Assembly: GCF_014646235.1 (NCBI RefSeq)
Contig: NZ_BMNB01000013.1
Location: 62,001 to 126,000 of the forward strand
Direction: 5' to 3'
Origin: Micromonospora sonchi
GTDB taxonomy: Bacteria > Actinomycetota > Actinomycetes > Mycobacteriales > Micromonosporaceae
DNA length: 64,000 nt
Made by a program: the position numbers and the translations under genes
Part shown: in pieces, positions 62,235 to 64,000 of the stretch
Layout: every line of letters begins with the position of its first letter
Numbering within the stretch: position 1 is the stretch's first letter
Notes under the pieces: generated by a model
What the model saw: only the letters and a program-made list of their open reading frames with translations
Told to the model about the DNA's origin: nothing
The model's database searches: none

Positions 62235-63533
62235 GTGCCTGATATTCCGTTCGGTTTCGCGCTACCGGGTGGGCAGCCGCCCGACCCCAACGACCCCGCG
62301 CAGATGCAGCAGTTCATGTCGCAGTTGCAGCACCTGCTCTCCGCGCCGGGAAGCGGGCCGGTCAACTGGGACCTCGCCCGCCAGGTCGCGGCCAGCCAGC
62401 TCGCCGCGGTGGGCGACCCGGCGGTCTCGCCGTACGAGCGCAACTCGGTGGAGGAGGCGCTGCGGATCGCCGACCTCTGGTTGGAGCCGGCCTCCGCCCT
62501 GCCCTCGGGCATCCGGACCGCGCTGGCCTGGAACCGCAACGAGTGGATCTTCAAGACCCTCGACGTCTGGCGCAAGCTCTGCGACCCGGTGGCCAGCCGG
62601 ATGGTCGGCGCGATGGCCGACCTGGTGCCGCCGGAGGCGCGGGCGCAGCTCGGTCCGATGCAGTCGATGGTGGCCACCCTCGGCGGCGCGCTCTTCGGCG
62701 GCCAGCTCGGCCAGGCGCTCGGTTCGCTGGCCGCGGAGGTGCTCTCCGCCGGCGACATCGGCCTGCCGCTCGGCCCGGCCGGCACGGCCGCGCTGATCCC
62801 GGCCAACATCCGCGGCTACGGCGAGGGCCTGGAGCTGCCGGAGGACGAGGTACGCCTCTACGTGGCCCTGCGGGAGGCAGCGCATCAACGACTGTTCGAG
62901 CACGTGCCGTGGCTGCGCGGGCACGTGCTCAACGCCGTGGAGACGTACGCCGCCGGCATCCGGGTGAACCGGGAGGCGATCGAGGAGGCGATGGGCCGGG
63001 TCGACCCCACCGACCCGGAGTCGATGCAGGCCATCGCCCTGGAGGGCATCTTCACCCCGGAGGACAGCCCGACGCAGAAGGCGTCGCTGGCCCGGTTGGA
63101 GACCGCCCTCGCCCTGGTGGAGGGCTGGGTCTGCCACGTGGTCGACGGCGCGGCGGCCGGCCGGCTGCCGAACGTGGTGGCGTTGGGTGAGGCGTTCCGT
63201 CGCCGCCGGGCGGCCGGTGGCCCGGCCGAACAGACCTTCGCCGCGCTGGTCGGCCTGGAACTGCGCCCCCGCCGGCTGCGGGAAGCCGCCGCGCTCTGGG
63301 CAGCGCTCACCGAGCACCGGGGCATCGCCGGACGGGACGCGCTGTGGGGGCATCCGGACCTGCTGCCCTCCGACGACGACTTCGCCGACCCGGTGGCCTT
63401 CGCGATGGCCGACGTCGACCTGATGACCGAGCTGGAGAACTTCGATTTCTCCGCCCCCGGCGGGCCGGAGGAGAAGACTCCGGGCGAGCCGGAGCGGCGG
63501 GACGACAGCGACGGCGACGAGCACCGCCCCTGA
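62235..63533 (+). CDS. DUF2342 zinc-dependent metalloprotease-like protein
   Basis: A 432-residue actinobacterial family protein. It has ALPSGIRTALAWNRNEW, MVATLGGALFGGQLGQALG, the signature YVALREAAHQRLFEHVPWLR with a putative metal site (EAAHQ...H), and a C-terminal acidic tail. Annotated as zinc-dependent metalloprotease or coenzyme F420 biosynthesis-associated; biochemical proof is scarce. GTG 62235 is seven bases after TACCGT. Confidence 0.9.
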   Translation: MPDIPFGFALPGGQPPDPNDPAQMQQFMSQLQHLLSAPGSGPVNWDLARQVAASQLAAVGDPAVSPYERNSVEEALRIADLWLEPASALPSGIRTALAWNRNEWIFKTLDVWRKLCDPVASRMVGAMADLVPPEARAQLGPMQSMVATLGGALFGGQLGQALGSLAAEVLSAGDIGLPLGPAGTAALIPANIRGYGEGLELPEDEVRLYVALREAAHQRLFEHVPWLRGHVLNAVETYAAGIRVNREAIEEAMGRVDPTDPESMQAIALEGIFTPEDSPTQKASLARLETALALVEGWVCHVVDGAAAGRLPNVVALGEAFRRRRAAGGPAEQTFAALVGLELRPRRLREAAALWAALTEHRGIAGRDALWGHPDLLPSDDDFADPVAFAMADVDLMTELENFDFSAPGGPEEKTPGEPERRDDSDGDEHRP

Positions 63534-63547
63534 CCCGGGCCGGCGGA

Positions 63548-64000
63548 TCACTCGCCCTGGCGGGCCCCGGAGAGCAGGGCCCGGGTGTTCTCCCACCCGC
63601 CGAGTGCCGGGTCGAGCCGGGCCAGGTCCGCTGGGCCGCGCAGCCGGTGCCAGGACGGCGTCACCGCCAGGTCACCCGGGCGGGGCGCCGCCGCGCGCAC
63701 GGCGGCGGGCAGCGCACCGTCCATCTCCAGCGCCGGCAGCCACGGTGGTACGGGCAGCCGGGCCGCCACCCCCAGCAGCCCCGGCACGCCGCCCTCGACC
63801 GGGGCGAGCGCGACCGGTCGGCTGGTCAGCGGGCGCAGCAGCTTTCCCACGGTGAGACCGGGCAGGTCCGGCGCGTCCCCGGCGATGACGGCGGCCTGCT
63901 CGTACCGGCCCTCGCGCGCTGGCGGGCGATCCGCCCCGTCGGCGTCGCCGGCCAGCGCGGCGAACACGGCGTTCGGGGTGGGTTCGGGCACCTCGTGGAC
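63548..64000 (-). CDS. C-terminal part of a GT-A-fold nucleotidyl/glycosyltransferase-like protein, cut by the right edge
   Basis: The frame runs open through the right edge (VHEVPEP upstream of 63991), so the N-terminus is missing. The visible 147+ residues contain AVIAGDAPDLPGL and SWHRLRGPADLARLDPALGGW, which resemble DUF2064/TIGR04282-type glycosyltransferase-like proteins related to CofC. Function cannot be decided from this part. It converges with the DUF2342 gene (14 bp apart). Confidence 0.6.
   Translation of the reverse strand, partial: VHEVPEPTPNAVFAALAGDADGADRPPAREGRYEQAAVIAGDAPDLPGLTVGKLLRPLTSRPVALAPVEGGVPGLLGVAARLPVPPWLPALEMDGALPAAVRAAAPRPGDLAVTPSWHRLRGPADLARLDPALGGWENTRALLSGARQGE

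Overview
This window is a chromosomal segment of a high-GC actinomycete. I place it in Micromonosporaceae, most likely Micromonospora or a close relative; that is inference from protein content, not a database match. The signs are very GC-rich third codon positions, a fused 2-oxoglutarate decarboxylase/dehydrogenase (kgd), WhiB regulators, the SigR/RsrA thiol-stress pair, nickel superoxide dismutase with its protease, UPF0182 and DUF2342 proteins, ribosomal protein bL37, and many start codons 6-7 nt after a TANNNT box, as in leaderless transcripts. I see no insertion sequence, prophage, CRISPR array or integrase, so this looks like ordinary core-type chromosome with small decayed patches.

Layout. 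1-5.8 kb: envelope lipid and signalling genes (zinc-ribbon fragment, a coupled acyltransferase/patatin pair, a Ser/Thr kinase, a GT4 glycosyltransferase, a triple-BON protein). 6-10 kb: HtrA-like protease beside an OmpR-type two-component system, followed by the wreck of an olsB-olsA ornithine-lipid locus. 10.9-17.8 kb: hot-dog protein, ABC exporter, kgd and a small DUF6104 gene. 17.8-21.8 kb: surface polysaccharide genes (a GH6 protein lacking its catalytic acid, a NodB deacetylase fused to a GT2 synthase, and a Pro/Thr-rich membrane partner). 22.2-29.8 kb: pta-ackA, two tandem lipoprotein hydrolases, a quinone reductase and malic enzyme. 29.9-33.4 kb: sodX/sodN, an anti-sigma-type ATPase, a lipid kinase and whiB1.

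33.4-37.2 kb is a sulfur-assimilation operon on the minus strand: a Cys-containing leader peptide, sulfite reductase, a 27-codon linker ORF, a 53-aa zinc ribbon, CysH and a chelatase, chained mostly by ATGA overlaps. 37.3-43.4 kb: GT39-like membrane protein, PdtaS-like kinase, SIS-domain protein and a TPR protein. 43.5-45.3 kb: biotinyl carrier, bL37 and rsrA/sigR with a consensus SigR promoter. 45.4-57 kb: hydrolase, WhiB, SRAP, aroA, rsgA, hisN, EamA transporter, GT4, DUF5709, a NarL-type two-component system, an anti-sigma ATPase and purC. 57-64 kb: two identical initiator tRNA genes, UPF0182, a YlbL-type protease, DUF2342 and a truncated final gene.

Dispersed small repeats are the main non-coding signal. 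A paired-hairpin element occurs four times (28.5, 43.4, 51.8 and 57.0 kb), always beside a gene 3' end, and two other palindromic elements occur once each (26.4 and 33.45 kb). The strongest leads are the leader-peptide/linker-ORF architecture of the sulfur operon, the dual-start SigR locus, the decayed olsBA locus, the acid-less GH6 and the paired-hairpin family.
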